A DNA stretch of 64,000 nucleotides from Costus lasius (GCA_027563935.2 CM050454.1:7902001-7966000), one strand, 5' to 3'; shown: positions 10,231 to 22,624, counted from the stretch's first letter. Translations and numbers: made by a program. The notes: generated by a model from the sequence alone, not told the origin.

Positions 10231-11035
10231 ACTTCGATCTTTTAGCCTTATGGCTCATTCGCCAACTAAACTAAATCTCGAACGTTCAGCCCTACGGCTC
10301 GTTCGCCAACTCAACTAAGTTCCGAACGTCTAGCCCTACGGCATGTTCGCCCAAATCTTGAACGATTGGTCCCACGACCCATTCATCCAAATTTTGAATG
10401 TTTGGCCCATCGGCTCATTCAATCGAATCCGAACGTTTGGTCCCACGACCGATTCATCCAACTTTGAATGTTTGACCCATCGGCTCGTTCATCTAAATTT
10501 TGAATGTTTGGCCTATCGGCTCATTCAATCAAATTCGAACGTTTAGCTCATCAGCCCGTTCACCAAATTTCGAACACTTGGCCTATCGGCTCGTTCGCCC
10601 AAATTTTGAACGTTTAGCCCATCGGCTCGTTCATCAAACTTTGAACGTTTGGCCCATCGGCTCATTCAATCAAATTCGAATGTTTAGCCCATTAGCCCGT
10701 TCACCAAATTTCGAATGCTTGGCCCATCGGCTTGTTCGCCCAAATTTTGAACATTTGGCCCATCGGCTCGTTCATCCAAATTTTGAATGTTTGGCCTATC
10801 GGCTCATTCAATTGAATTCGAATGTTTGGTCCCACGACCCGTTCATTCAACTTTGAACGTTTGGCCCATTGGCTCGTTCATCCAAATTATGAATGATTGG
10901 TCCCTCGACCCATTCATCGAAATTCGAACGCTTGGCCCATCGGCTCGTTCATCCAGCTTTGAACGTTTGGTCCCACGATCCATTCACCCAAATTTTGTAC
11001 GCTTGGCCTCATGGCTCGTTCAACTGACTCATGCA
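10231..11035 (+). repeat. tandem array of about 22 hairpin units (35-36 bp)
   Basis: Each unit reads GAAYG, three bases, an inner stem, CRTTC, then a 10-11 bp AT-rich spacer. Inner stems are of two kinds: AGCC or GGCC with GGCT (loops CATC, CTAC), and GGTC with GACC (loop CCAC). Outer arms are GAACG/CGTTC or GAATG/CATTC. Spacers follow an order, so units 8-11 resemble 12-15 (higher-order repeat of four). The long plus-strand frames rich in 'NFECLAHRLV' follow from the repetition and are not evidence of a gene. Confidence 0.8.
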
Positions 11036-11100
11036 CTCAACTCGTCCAATTAATTCAAACATAGTCATTGACAATAAATATTTGACACGTGTTGTCGATG

Positions 11101-11158
11101 ACGTTGTTTGGGAGGTGCGTACGTCGATACTTTGTATCGGGGCGTAGTTCCTCAACGT
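11101..11158 (+). other. 58-nt covarying hairpin module, copy 2
   Basis: Outer stem ACGTTG (11101-11106) with CAACGT (11153-11158). Middle stem GGGAG (11110-11114) with TTCCT (11148-11152). Internal loop gtgcgtacgt opposite gggcgtag, identical to copy 1. Apical stem CGATAC (11125-11130) with GTATCG (11134-11139). Relative to 181-238, three outer pairs and one apical pair change on both arms together, and one middle pair becomes a G-T wobble. Confidence 0.55.
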
Positions 11159-11323
11159 TGTTACAACACAACTCAGATTTTTCTCCATGACCTACGTTAT
11201 ATGAATATTATATCAAATGATGTACTCTTGTTGTAACCTGTGTCATGACACAAAATTATAAATTATTCTTTCAACCATTGGTCTTTGCTTTGTTATATGT
11301 TATAGATCTCTTAATCAAAGGTT

Positions 11324-11370
11324 CCCTAAGCTCTTTAGGGGTAATTAACAATGAATGCTTGCGTTCATTG
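11324..11370 (+). other. two adjacent hairpins of the structured repeat, copy 2
   Basis: CCCTAA (11324-11329) pairs with TTAGGG (11335-11340). CAATGAATGC (11349-11358) pairs with GCGTTCATTG (11361-11370) with one G-T pair. Equivalent to 457-500. Confidence 0.6.
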
Positions 11371-11485
11371 GAAGCTAGAACCTCCTAAAACAAAAAACCC
11401 TTATAATTTATAAGGTGAATTTGAAACGGTCGCACATTTTCAACATTTCAATTTACATTGAAATATAACCAAAAATACATTCTCA

Positions 11486-11970
11486 CATAACCCTCTCTCA
11501 GAGTCTCTCGCCGACGACTCCCCAGTCGCTAGAAAAGCTCACCAAACCTCGCCTAAGTTCGTTGCCACCGGTGGAGATCAATGGATCGCTGGCTCGGATG
11601 TCCCTTCTCTTCTCTCTGTCAATAGTTTTAAAGAAAAGGGGAAGCGTCCGCCGCCTCTTATTTTAGGTGTCTGACCGAGTCTTCCGCTTCTTCCGAGTGT
11701 GCCGACACCATCACAGTGTTCACATCGCCTACGTCCGTGAAGTTTGGTGACGCCCTCGCGTCCAATTTTCTTGGGGAAGACGACGCCGAAGCCGCATCCG
11801 CTATCGCCCGCATTCTTCGTTCTGCTTTCGAGTCGTGCAAAGCTAATGTGGCTGTCACCTGGTCAACAGGTGCTGTTGACCGCACAACTTGGGTGGAGTT
11901 TCGGGCTTCGCCTCTCCTTCTACTGCACGGGCTTGGGTTTGGGCCGGGCCCATAGTTCTGGGGCCTAACA
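11486..11970 (-). mobile_element. right half of a split LTR (gypsy-type)
   Basis: Begins 'cataaccctctctcagagtc', where the intact LTRs read 'aaaaaccctctcgtcgctcg', and ends GGGCCTAACA, the counterpart of GGGCCTGACA. Together with 3082-3683 it would make one LTR of about 1.1 kb, opened by later insertions. Confidence 0.5.
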
Positions 11971-12301
11971 CCAATGGATCAAATACGTCCAATGTTAATA
12001 TGCTGCTGTCATGAATTAATACATTACTTATCGATCATCAAGTATTAACATGCAACGATTTTACTCATTTCTAATTGTTGAAATTAATTTCTGGTCATAA
12101 CTTGACAAATTCTAGGGGCAAATCTAGATTATGGTAGTATTAGCAACTACCATAATTTAGATTTAGTATATACATCATTTAATGAGTATATAATATACAT
12201 AATATAAAAATCTAACTAAAAATATATGTATTTGCCCTGTAGCATAATAAACTATGTATAAATATAATTTTACATTCAGCACCATAATTTGCCATTGACT
12301 A
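11971..12301. other. AT-rich intergenic sequence
   Basis: No gene, RNA or repeat recognised. Confidence 0.6.
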
Positions 12302-12723
12302 AGGCCTGTTTGGCCCCACTTTTAAGCTGATTTTAAGTAGCTTTTAAACTGAAAGCAGATAGAAAACTATTTGGTAATAAAAAACAGAAGCAGAAAAAAG
12401 CAATAAAAAAGCAAAAGTTGATAAAGCTACAATTTGATGCTTTTGCAGCTTTTCCTTTTTTGAAAAAGTAATTTATATGATTTTATTTAAAATTTAAAGT
12501 ATTATTATTTTAAATAATTTAAAATTAAATAATAAAGAAAAATAAAATATATTATTATTTTAAATAATTTTAAATAATATATTTATTTATTATTTTAAAT
12601 TTTAACAATAATTAAAAATTGATTAACTAAATATCTTATAAATTTTGACAACTCAGCATAGTACAGCATAGCACAGGACAGCATAGCACAGTTTAGCAAG
12701 CTATAAAGTTATTGACAGGCCCT
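12302..12723. mobile_element. MITE with AGGCCTGTTTGGCCCC ends
   Basis: Left end AAGGCCTGTTTGGCCCC; right end, reverse-complemented, AGGGCCTGTCAATAAC. The interior is AT-rich and has 'agcaaaag/cttttgc' type arms. A related copy lies in the opposite orientation at 45281-45613. Ends of this type occur in hAT- and Harbinger-related MITEs; no clear target duplication was found, so the superfamily is open. A short 'cagcatagcacag' tandem lies at 12656-12692. Confidence 0.6.
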
Positions 12724-13513
12724 AATTCTATCCTAAAATAACTTTTTATTCTTTTTTATTTCTTTTCTCTTTTTCTAAGTTTTCTACGCAACACTAGAAG
12801 AGCATCCATTCAACTTTCCCACCATCATATCCCCCTAGAAGAGCATCCAGTCAACTTTCCCACCATCATATCCCCCAAGAGACAATCTTGATTATATCCC
12901 AGGTGTTCAGTAGAAATTTAACTCCTACTAAAGCCTATTTTCACCAAAACTAATATTCTAAAATTTTATTTAGAATTTAAACGTTACAATACTGATATTT
13001 TTCAAACACTGCTACAGTATTATTTAGAACAATATGTAACAGTAATAACAAGATTAGAAAGAATTAAAAGAGAATAAAATTCTAAATATAAATTTTCAGG
13101 TCGTTCATTTGACACCCTGTTCAGAACCCTATAAAAAGTAGAGAACCTTTGAAGGCCTTGGAACGATAACGCCCAAAAATCTTTCTTCATAAGAAAACGA
13201 TCGATCTTTTCTTTGATTAACATAAAGAAGATGAGCATTCTGTACACAGGCAATTACTGCAAGGAGCTAGAACTAGATCATTACTACGGTGATTACACAT
13301 GAACACGCAAGACGGGAAAAAGAATAAGAAAGCAAATTCACAAATCAGGCATGCAATAGATTCCCACCTCGCAAACCAACACTTGATGTTAGTTATCGCT
13401 ATAGAATCAGCTCTTATACTTGTATCTGTCTTGCTTTTCGTCTTATTTGTACTAGATGCCCTTGCAGGCTACATTGTCGTACCTGGTTCGTAGGGTTCGT
13501 AATATTAGTCACA
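12724..13513. other. 3' flank of the QWRF gene
   Basis: Contains a tandem duplication of about 41 bp ('ctagaagagcatcca...' twice, near 12793-12876). Otherwise AT-rich sequence with no supported gene. It may include the QWRF 3' untranslated region, or a last small exon if splicing continues past exon 5. Confidence 0.5.
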
Positions 13514-16500
13514 TTAAAGAAACCTAGAAAGCCGAAAAAAAAAGGTAGAGGTGAAGCGTACATGCATAGCCACTACTGCGGATAAGAGATCTCTCGATTG
13601 ATCGAGTAGCACTCGTTCCTGTTGAGCCAATTTAGCGATGTCACCTACTAAGTAATCCGATCCTGCCACCTACGCAGATGCATGTGTTTAAATTTCTTAT
13701 GCTAACCTGTTTGAGAGCAAGAAAACTAGCGATGGCAATCAGGACTATGATCAGATAACTGTAGTAGTTTGATCAAAAGGACACTGGAAAAAAATTGAGG
13801 AAGCAGTCTTTAAGGCCTGACAAAATTGTCATTATCCTAAAGCCGATAAATCCTTTAGGATTCAACAAGCATGAAAAATTATCTGAAACCATGCTGAAGC
13901 AGATGAGTTCATGGGTATCTAAATACAGTTCTAATGCAACCTCAATAAACAAAAGACATCAAAATATTTAATCACAAATGTTTTTCACAAGCGGGACTAT
14001 TGTCTTCCTCCAAATAGTCACAACTATCTAACACTATCTACCGAAATATCCTTTTCATTTGCTCAATCCTTAAACCCTCAATCATTTTATCATGGGGCTG
14101 TTTGTACTTGCTTCTCCCAGTGATTTTATTTATGACTTTTTGTAACCTTTTTCTAGTAATTAGACCGTTCTGTCCATTTTATGCAAAGGCTCAAGGACAA
14201 CTCAAAGCATACAAAGTTTCTTACGTCGGAAGAATCAAGAGCAATGTGTAGAAGAAGGAAAAACTAGGATGCGATTTGGCAAGAATAGTGTTTTTAGTGG
14301 TAGTCACCTTTGATGATAGAGAGCATATGGTGGCTCCGATTCCTTGGATCATAGCTACGGATAAACCAACAGCATCCTTCAATTCCAGGATGTCTGCCTG
14401 TGAAGAACACAACTATCTTATTTCCCAAAACAAGATGAATGGAAACATGTCACTGATTTCATTAATTTATATCAAAGATCAGTGAAATCTAAACCTTGGC
14501 TCCATTAACTAAGGGAAGACGGAGAATGCTAGCATTCAAAGCATCAGTAGCTCCTGATAATGAGGTCGAATAGTCTCCTTCGACTAGGGACCATTCCTCC
14601 AAATAAGCTATCTGCATGTAGTTAATTGTAATATGTTCCAAGTTAATTTAAGTTATAAACAACTGAATATAGAAAAATATATCACCCATGAATGAGATGC
14701 AGGTCTTTAGAGTAAAATTTTGACAGCTTGCGTGATGGGGCGCGGAGCTCAGCAGTCCACAAGAAACAGCTGTCTGGTCCAATCCATTCAGCAAGCCCAG
14801 CCCATTTGGACTAGGCTGCCCATTATTTGGGTTAACCTAAAAACCTAACCTGAACCATTCAATCCAAACGGGTACGATTTGGTTTAGGTTTAATTTTTTT
14901 AAAAAAATTAGGCTCAGTTTTCAGTTGAACACAAATTTCGGATTGAACCAATTAAATAAAAATTTAAATAATTTTTTTTTTATTTTTTTATATTATAATA
15001 ATTATTTTAATTTTTTTAAATATAATAAAAAACTCAAAGTGAACTGAACCCGAAATTTTGGTTAGTTAAGAGTTAGTTTTAGAAAAAGCCAATTTGGTTT
15101 CCAGATCAAAGATTTTTGTAAAAGAAAAATTAGGTTGATCTCAACCGGTGTGGTTTAGGTTGGCTTGACCCGATTGAACTGGACTGACAATACTATTGCG
15201 TGTAAGGCAATTGACTCAGATGATATCCATGACAAATCACTGCTCAAACTTAACCTGCCAAGGTAAGAGGCCAATGGCTTCGGTAGTGAGAAGCCACCAT
15301 TTATTCCCATCCACAGTCTACTATGTCAGCTTCTACCTATCACAAACTCAGTCACCCCACCTCCGATGTCAGCGTCCATTCTTTTAGATCCGGCAATGGA
15401 ATTGATCTCAATCAAGTTTGTTTTGATCTTGTCATACCAACAGTCAAATTATCAATATCAGATCATACAAATACCAGATGAATGGTCTAGATCTGTGAAT
15501 TCATAAATTGCATGTAATTACTCTATAAAGAGGGCGTGTCTCTGCCCTTGAATGGGTTTAAAGGTTTGACTAGAAGAGTGAGTTGTGTTTCTCACTTATA
15601 GCCTGCCTATGCATATTCTCTACAATCTCTATGGTTATTTAACTACACACGTACCCAATACATCTTTATTTATAGTAGAATGTTATTTTGTTTAAAGTGA
15701 TATTGCATTACTCATAACAGTACTTTACACATACCCTAGCCTTAGAAGGCATTCAAATTATCATTTCTATCAATTTATCATATTTACATGACATTGCATT
15801 CTCCATGCTACAAGCTACATCAAATTGATACTAGAGTTCACCCACTAGACAACATTATTGAGCTCACTAGGGTTTCTAGTAGCTTAAATATTCCAATCTT
15901 TGGCATGGCTATATCCGATCTTCAAGATGAGAATGGGCATAAATTTGGGATCTAGAGATTCCAGCAGCAACTATAGAGAAAATGCAAAATGAACCAAATT
16001 CTGATTAATTTAAAAGATTCAATGTAAAGGATGGTGGAGGTTTGATAATCTCTCGCCTTTCCTATCTAGAGTAGTAAGGTTTCATGTTATATTATTGATA
16101 ACAAGATCTTAAGGTCAAAACTTACTCTCATTACTTAACTTACCTATGTCAAAAAAAAAAAAAAAACTTCATTTTAGTTTGCTATGCTGTTAGTACTAAG
16201 TTGCGAAAGAAAGTATTGTGCTTATAAATATAAAGTTGATCAGTAACCCTTGATGAAACCTGATATGAATACAAAAACAATCATTTGAGTTACTTCACCA
16301 TGCAGCAAATACTATCCATCAAGATGGAATTCGTTAGTTCAGGCATTTTTGTAAGCATCTCAAACATTTCAGAGATATACAATCATATGAATCAGAAGGC
16401 TTAAGAACAACTTGGTGCATTATGTTGCATTGGCAAGGACAACGTGGTGCTTGACGATAATGACTTAGTTGCATTGATTCGATGCTTCATGCTATGTTGC

Positions 16501-19500
16501 TCAGGTCCTTTAGATTCCCCTTATAAGGTGGCTAAGGAGAGCAAATTGCACATTGCACATGACAGAGTTAAGCAAGGTACTAGGAACACCGGTTGCCAAA
16601 GTGTTGTTCTTTTAAATGAATAGTTTTTTGGGTAGCTCATTATTAATGCAAAAGTAATCTTGTGAATGACTACTTTGCCAAGGATGCCTTTAATCGAAGT
16701 AATACTCCATGAAATACTCGAGTCTTATGAACTGAATGGAAAATATTGAACAAGGAGGGGGCAAGCAATGGCGTGAGGGTTTGTCATAGCAAGGATCTGC
16801 CTAAAGATGAAGGTCGATAAAGAAAGCATGCCACATTTTTAACTATTTTTCTAAATATACATTATTAAAATTAAAATTAATCATAATAAAAATATACAAT
16901 TGTTCAACTTAAATAATTAATCATAAAGTAAATATTAATATGAATTAATTTAATGTATGTTACATTACATATTATTAATAATTATGTGCTATATACTGTG
17001 CATTTATAATATGAATATAGGTTACTGTATTATTGGAAAGCTGCTGTGAACTCAAAAGCAACTAATGCTGCTGTAAAGTAACCACAGCAAAAAGCTGTGG
17101 CTTAAACACAACAGCCATCCAGACATCTCTGGAGTCTGGAACAATTTTTGGGTTATAAAAGCAGCAGTAACCGCAGCCCTAAATGGGACCCAAGTGCTGC
17201 TGTGACAGACATCTTTTGTGGTGTTTTAAAAGTACCACAGCAACCCAAACAATGCTTTTTTGAAGTCAAAGCTGCTGTTGCAACAGTACTGCAGCAGTGC
17301 TAAACTGGCGCTAAGTTGAGAAGACTTCACATGCTCTCTAATAATTTGCATCTGATCAGCCTAGTTGGCATAACTAAGCTAAAGTTGGGTTGTAACTAGC
17401 AAACAATATTAGTTATAACCAGAATCCATCAGTCCAAGCTGGGAATGGAACGTTTAATGCAAAATTGCAGAGTAGGAGTAGCTGAAATCAAATGATAGTG
17501 GCTTGGATCAATAACACAACCTTTTCAATTCTACCCAATACTTGAACCAGATTATCCCTCATGAATTAGGGTTTTAAGGAGCGTTCAAATAATTCTCAAC
17601 TTATGTTTTTATTGGAAATTGGCAGTCTTTCTCGGGGATATTTTGGGGTCAAGTTGTTTGGAACTAATAAATGAAATAAGTGTATGTTCAGAAAAACATA
17701 TCAAACTTCCTACATATCATTCTTCACTCTCTTCCAATATTAAAACCAAAAGTCATATTTCCTTTTAGCTCAATGGCATGATCTCATGAAATTACTCGAT
17801 GTCCATTTATTAAAGACTTGTCTTCATTCTTGTATCCATAATATTCAAGAGTAGTCCAAACTTAGGTTCCACTTATGCACTTCAATTCCCTGAGCCTACT
17901 AGGGAAAGAACGGGATAACTGCCTAAAACTTCTGAACCACGTTTCTGTTAAACAATACTACTTAAATACCAAAACTACTTATATAATAATGAGAACAATA
18001 TAAATGATAAATAATGCTCTAATTTAAGCTACAGATAAGCTAACAAAGTTCAGAACATATATTTTCTTTAAAAAACGAAGAGATTGGGCAAACTACTTAC
18101 TTGACCCCTAAGAATTGAAGTTAACTTTAAATTTTGGGTCATAAGTAGTAGCTGGATCCTTTTAGCAGTGATAGAATCTTGCAATTCTGAGGTAGTTATC
18201 CACGCATTATAGAGATTTTTCTGTCAAGAAAAGCACAATATGATCGGAGAATGTAACTGAGAACCAATGGGAATAAAAACACAATTAAAGCCAAGTCTGG
18301 GATGCGCAATAAACTAACTAATGATGCAGCTAAATAATTTTGGCCCCTACAGTGGGATAGTACTAAGTCCAATAAAAATAATTTCTTAAAACTGGAGCTT
18401 ATGTGAATCTGAAAAACATTCCTGAATCTGTTCATTTATAATCTCGGCATTTCTATGAATAAATTCTTCTTCACTATCTTCCATAATTTTTTAAAGATAA
18501 AATCAATCATCTTTGGCAATACTCTTCCTTCAGTTTACTGCTAGTTAAAGTAAGACATTCAATAGCTTAATCATAAGCCTTTGGACCCAATTATTTTTGT
18601 TGCTCAAATAGGTACACTTTTCAACCATTTACAACTAGCTGTATGTTCCAAGAATTGAAGGTCATGGGAGTATCATATTCTCTTTGTGGCATGGATTGCA
18701 GCAATATGATCTGACAAGATTCGACGATGATGGTCAATTAGTAGTTGAGAATGATGATGGAGAGCAGACTACAAGGCTAATTAGGTAATCAGTCAAAACC
18801 GGCCAACTACACATTTTACCTTGCTCCTTAATATTCACATTAGTGAAAAGTTTGAACTTCCTCAATTTAGTGAGAATACCTAAATGTTGAAAGAATAAAT
18901 AATAATGTTTAAAACTTCATAGTTAAATCAGACAGGAATATCTAATCTCAACACAAGAGAACAAACAGGATTAAGTGTAAAGTACAATATGCCTAACACT
19001 TGTGGGATGTTAGATGGAATGGCACAACTGATAGTATCTAAATTCTAGGCTTTAAATCAATCACCATATAAGGTTGCAAATAAGGGAAAGATAGAAGTCA
19101 CAATTCAGGTACTTTAGTTCTTTTGAAGCCAAAGCATCTCACAGAGTTAGCCTATTAACAGGTACATCACATCTATGCTCCTTTTGTAATGCGAGATAAG
19201 AATTAGAAATATAAACTCCATAACAAAGTTCAAAGAAGGTATATATTGAGCACTAACTTGAAGATGAAAATAAAATTCTCGTCACCTCTACCGTTAGTTT
19301 CTGCAGTAGCATTGCAGAATTGACCCTGGCATTGATGCGTCGCCATTGTAAATGCCGGTTGTCAAGCAACCTCAATAAGTGAGCCTCCTCAATTCGATTC
19401 TCCCCTTTCTTTGTTCTCCGCACTTCAGCAGAAAAGCTTATGATTGAAGGTGCATTGCTCCCAGCATCAAGTGTTGAGACACTCGATGAGACAATACTCC

Positions 19501-20603
19501 TGGACCGCAGAGGACTCGCCATACTCCTTGATGGAGAAGCAGCAACCTTATTAGGAGAAGGTGGTCTCACATGTGGACGGAGTGACGAAGAAGCCGGCCT
19601 TGGAGAGGACAAGAGGCACTCCAACACTTTCCTCGCCGAACCCAGTTTTGGCACCACGAATCTCGAATCTTGAGAGGACAGTGGGGAGCAAGGCTCGCAA
19701 TACAGAGATAATCGGCTGTTCCTCTCCTGCGGAAACCTTGCCGGCACAATGATTCCGTGGGGAATCAGCTTAGCCCGCGAGACCATACCGAACTCTGGCG
19801 TCCCGGAGTTACTCCCAGATGACACACTATCGGTGTCGGTATCGGTTGATGCTGAGAGATCAGCCTCCTCGAACGAAACCCTCCTCGTGCTTTCATCACA
19901 CACCGCCGACTGCTGGAGCAACCTAACGGTTGCCAAGATCGGCTCTTCGGTCACGGAGGAGCAACTCAAGCTCCTCATCAGCGGATTCAACGGCCGGGCC
20001 CTGGACGCAGGCCATCGGTGGTGGTTCTCAAAGGCTGGACTAGAATTCTGCAAAAGATCGCTACCCTTCGCCGGAGCGGAGCACGCGCCGTCGGCAGGTC
20101 GCCGCTCCACCGCCGGGGTACCGGGGGAGGCTGCCTTGGCGCGGCCGATCTGGTAGAAGGACTCCCCTTCGAATGACACCGAGGGCCTCCCCGTCGTCGT
20201 GCAGAGGTCGCGGGCAGCGGCGGAGGGCTCGGCCTGGGCCGGGCCGATAAGCGAGCGACACGAGGACGGTCGACCCCGATCGACGGAATGGAATCGCTTC
20301 TGCGCTGTCGGTAATCCCGGCGACGTGGACGGCCGGGAACTCAACGCAGAGCCCGGGCAAATGGCGACGGAGTACGAGCTGGAGGTGCTGGACGAGGAAG
20401 CGCTATAGGAGGCACGGTAGCGAGAGCTGATCTCCTTGGTGCGCGGCCGCCTTACTCCCGCGCTGCTGGCATTGTCCTCCGAAGGGATCAGCGGCGGGCG
20501 GTGAGGGTTCTTCGGATGCTCCCGACGCGGAGGCGTGCAAGCGATCTTGCGGGGATTTGTAGGGTTCCGCGATCCGCTGCCGACGGGGGGCAGCGGCCAC
20601 CAT
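13514..20603 (-). CDS. QWRF motif-containing protein (augmin subunit 8 / SCO3 family)
   Basis: Five exons on the minus strand: 20603-19286, 18220-18101, 14611-14495, 14397-14308, 13669-13514, with GT donors and AG acceptors and phase 0 joins; about 599 codons if exon 1 reads through. The start MVAAAP matches QWRF2-type proteins. Exon 1 is Ser/Pro/Arg-rich with RTKEISSRYR, FHSVDRGRPS, TDTDSVSSGS, PSIISFSAEVRR and AHLLRLLDNRHLQWR. Later exons give KNLYNAWITTSELQ, YLEEWSLVEGDYSTSLSGAT, ILELKDAVGLSVAMIQGIGA and QQERVLLDQSRDLLSAVVAM, all in family order. The family binds microtubules, and its members act in spindle, plastid and seed development (family knowledge). Oddities: exon 1 changes frame near the G6 run at 20585-20590, and the signature reads QWRR instead of QWRF. 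The last residues after VVAM are uncertain. Confidence 0.85.
14720..15190. repeat. probable transposon remnant in QWRF intron 2
   Basis: AT-rich core bounded by sequences rich in 'ccaatcca/ggttaacc' and 'gaaccgg/ggtttaggttgg' type words, some of which are inverted. No coding capacity. Superfamily not determined. Confidence 0.3.
15428..15822 (+). mobile_element. degenerate copia-type LTR in QWRF intron 2
   Basis: Starts 'tgtcatacca', has 'ctctataaagagg' (TATA-like) at about 15521, and ends 'acaagctaca', followed by 'ttgatactagagttc', which resembles a decayed TTGGTATCAGAGC primer site. The beginning of an internal region may follow. Low certainty. Confidence 0.35.
16990..17320. repeat. MITE-like sequence in QWRF intron 2
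   Basis: A CAG/CTG-rich stretch with words such as 'gctgctgt' and 'acagcagc' on both sides of a short centre, in otherwise AT-rich intron. Consistent with a small non-autonomous transposon; ends not defined. The remaining intron 2 sequence (15823-18100) shows a poly(A) run at about 16149-16165 and nothing else I can name. Confidence 0.3.
18690..18784 (+). other. exon-like fragment in QWRF intron 1
   Basis: An open plus-strand stretch reads HGLQQYDLTRFDDDGQ and on through VVENDDGEQTTRLIR, protein-like in composition, in an otherwise AT-rich intron and antisense to QWRF. I do not recognise the family. It may be a captured gene fragment or chance. Confidence 0.25.
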
Positions 20604-20985
20604 CGATCTAATCGGATATCCTGCAGACCCAGGCGGAGAAAAGGGCGGTCACATCACCGGCTGAGCACTAGACTCCAGCCTTGCAGGAGCAGAGTTAGAA
20701 GAACTAGTAGACTGAAGAAGAAGAAGAAGAAGAGAGAGAGACTTTCTTTAGCTTGTTGTGAAGCTGTTAATAGTGTGGTGTTGCTGCTAAGCTTTTAAAG
20801 ATAAAAGAAGAGCAGAACTCTGAGCTTGTACAGAATTCCAACAGTGAGTAACACATGAAAGGCAATAAATAGAGGAAGTGGGAGAAGGAAATATAAGCAT
20901 GTATATATGCATGTATGAAAATGGAAAGAGCAGCTGAGTGAGCAAGATAATGGCATGAAGAAATGAGGAGGCAATGGGTGAGAAC
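20604..20985 (-). promoter_or_regulatory. 5' flank and leader of the QWRF gene
   Basis: Read in the gene's direction, a CT-rich tract (GAA/GA repeats at about 20714-20741 on the plus strand) lies about 110-140 nt before the ATG, as is common in plant 5' leaders. The hAT-like insertion begins about 380 nt upstream of the ATG. Confidence 0.4.
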
Positions 20986-21798
20986 TAGGGATGGCATCGG
21001 GGCGGGGCGGGGGCGGGTAGTGCCGGACCCGACTCCGACCCCGACCCCCGTTATTCATACCCGACCCCGACCCCGACCCGACCGGGTTTGAGAAAATTTA
21101 TCCCACCCCCGACCCCGCTGAGGGATCGGGTACCCGTGGGAAAACCCGACCCCGCCGGGGCATCGGATACCCGGAAAAAACCCAAACCCACGGGGAAAAA
21201 CCCCATAAAAAACCCAACCTGTATCAAATCATGCAATATCTTAAAAGCTAAATTTGCTAACCGGACAGAACCACCGTTCAAGTGAATTGGCACACCACTA
21301 ATAGTGGTTAGTTCTAGTAATTGATCATTTGCTGAAAGGAAAATTCGGATGCAAATAACACAGGCATTTTATCAAAAATAAAAATAAAATAACACAGGCA
21401 TGCGTGCACCCATTTGATGGCAGGGCAACTATTCACATTTGTTGATCCTACAAATTTAATATCCAGAAGCTAGTAACTATGTATGATCTGGATCAGTATG
21501 TTGACCTACAAATTGAATGTTCACTAGCTAGTGACTATGAATCATCTGATTCTTAATTTCAAACACAATCTGATGCCTCTAGAACGCTTCAACAATCTGC
21601 ACAAGCTGATGAGCAGATCCAGATAACTTTTCTTCACATGTATAACTTGAATCATTCGAAAGGAAGCAGATCTTTTCTGAAGCTAACGAATTAATTTAGT
21701 CATCTAAAGGGTCAGAGATCTTTAGCATGAACTCCATATACAATCATCTTAATATTGATTCCTGAAGAGTGTTCCATCATTGCATCAAGCTTTCCAAA

Positions 21799-22115
21799 TT
21801 ATGCATCAATATGCCCATTCACATCATCAATGATTGTATCTACAGGATTCTGCTCAGCCCACACAGCTGCATCTTGATAACCAAACTCATAAAGTTTATC
21901 CAGAATATTATCATCTGCTGGTTCCAGAGCCCAATTGAAGAGCTGTAATTGGCAAAATACAACATGATGCTCGGTAAACAACATAGTAAAATAAATATAC
22001 TTCGAAGCATTTAAAAGACCTGTCGTGGAGTAGCTCTGTTCCCTGGATTGCAATCTGGGCTAATTCCAATCTCTTTCAGACCCAGCTGACTGGCTGGGAA
22101 AGCACACACGCGAAC
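21799..22115 (-). other. two exon-like segments inside the hAT-like element
   Basis: Minus-strand segments 22115-22020 (32 codons, VRVCAFPASQLGLKEIGI to NRATPRQ) and 21942-21799 (47 codons and a stop, LFNWALEPADDNILDKLYEF to DDVNGHIDA) join in phase 0 across a GT-AG intron. The first also has a good acceptor upstream. The protein looks like the C-terminal end of a real plant gene, which I cannot name. A captured gene fragment is the simplest reading. Confidence 0.4.
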
Positions 22116-22624
22116 CTGCACATGTTTAACCAACCAGAAGTCATCCAAAGCATTTTGATTAGGCTCAAATAGAGCCCCAAATCTTTTGAGGTACAGCGAT
22201 GCTAACGCACCCAACAAAAATGTTCAGAAAATTTCAAAGGAGAAGATGAGCAATACTTACAAAGCACGGAAAATATGGTATTACAGATCAACTAACATTG
22301 TTGTTCCGAAGGTACATAAAAGAGGACACAGAAATAACTATTGCTACAACGATTTGGAAAGTATTTGCATATCAAAGCATGCATATGCATCTACCTTGAA
22401 AAAATAGATCTAAGAAAGATAAGCTTTCAATCCATTCACCAATACCAAATACTCATACTTGGACAACTTGAAAACTTCTACTACAATGAGTCAACTAGGT
22501 AAATATCAGAAGAAAATAATTGCTAGTAGCATAAAGACTAATCACATTCTGTGACCTATAATGCTAAACAAATATACTGATCTTTTAACACTGAAAAAGA
22601 TGCTTCCTTATATATGTTGTTACC

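Noticed and set aside
10343..11053. Repetitive protein-coding gene
   Set aside because: The frames simply read through the 35-36 bp hairpin units, there is no domain, and several frames are open equally.
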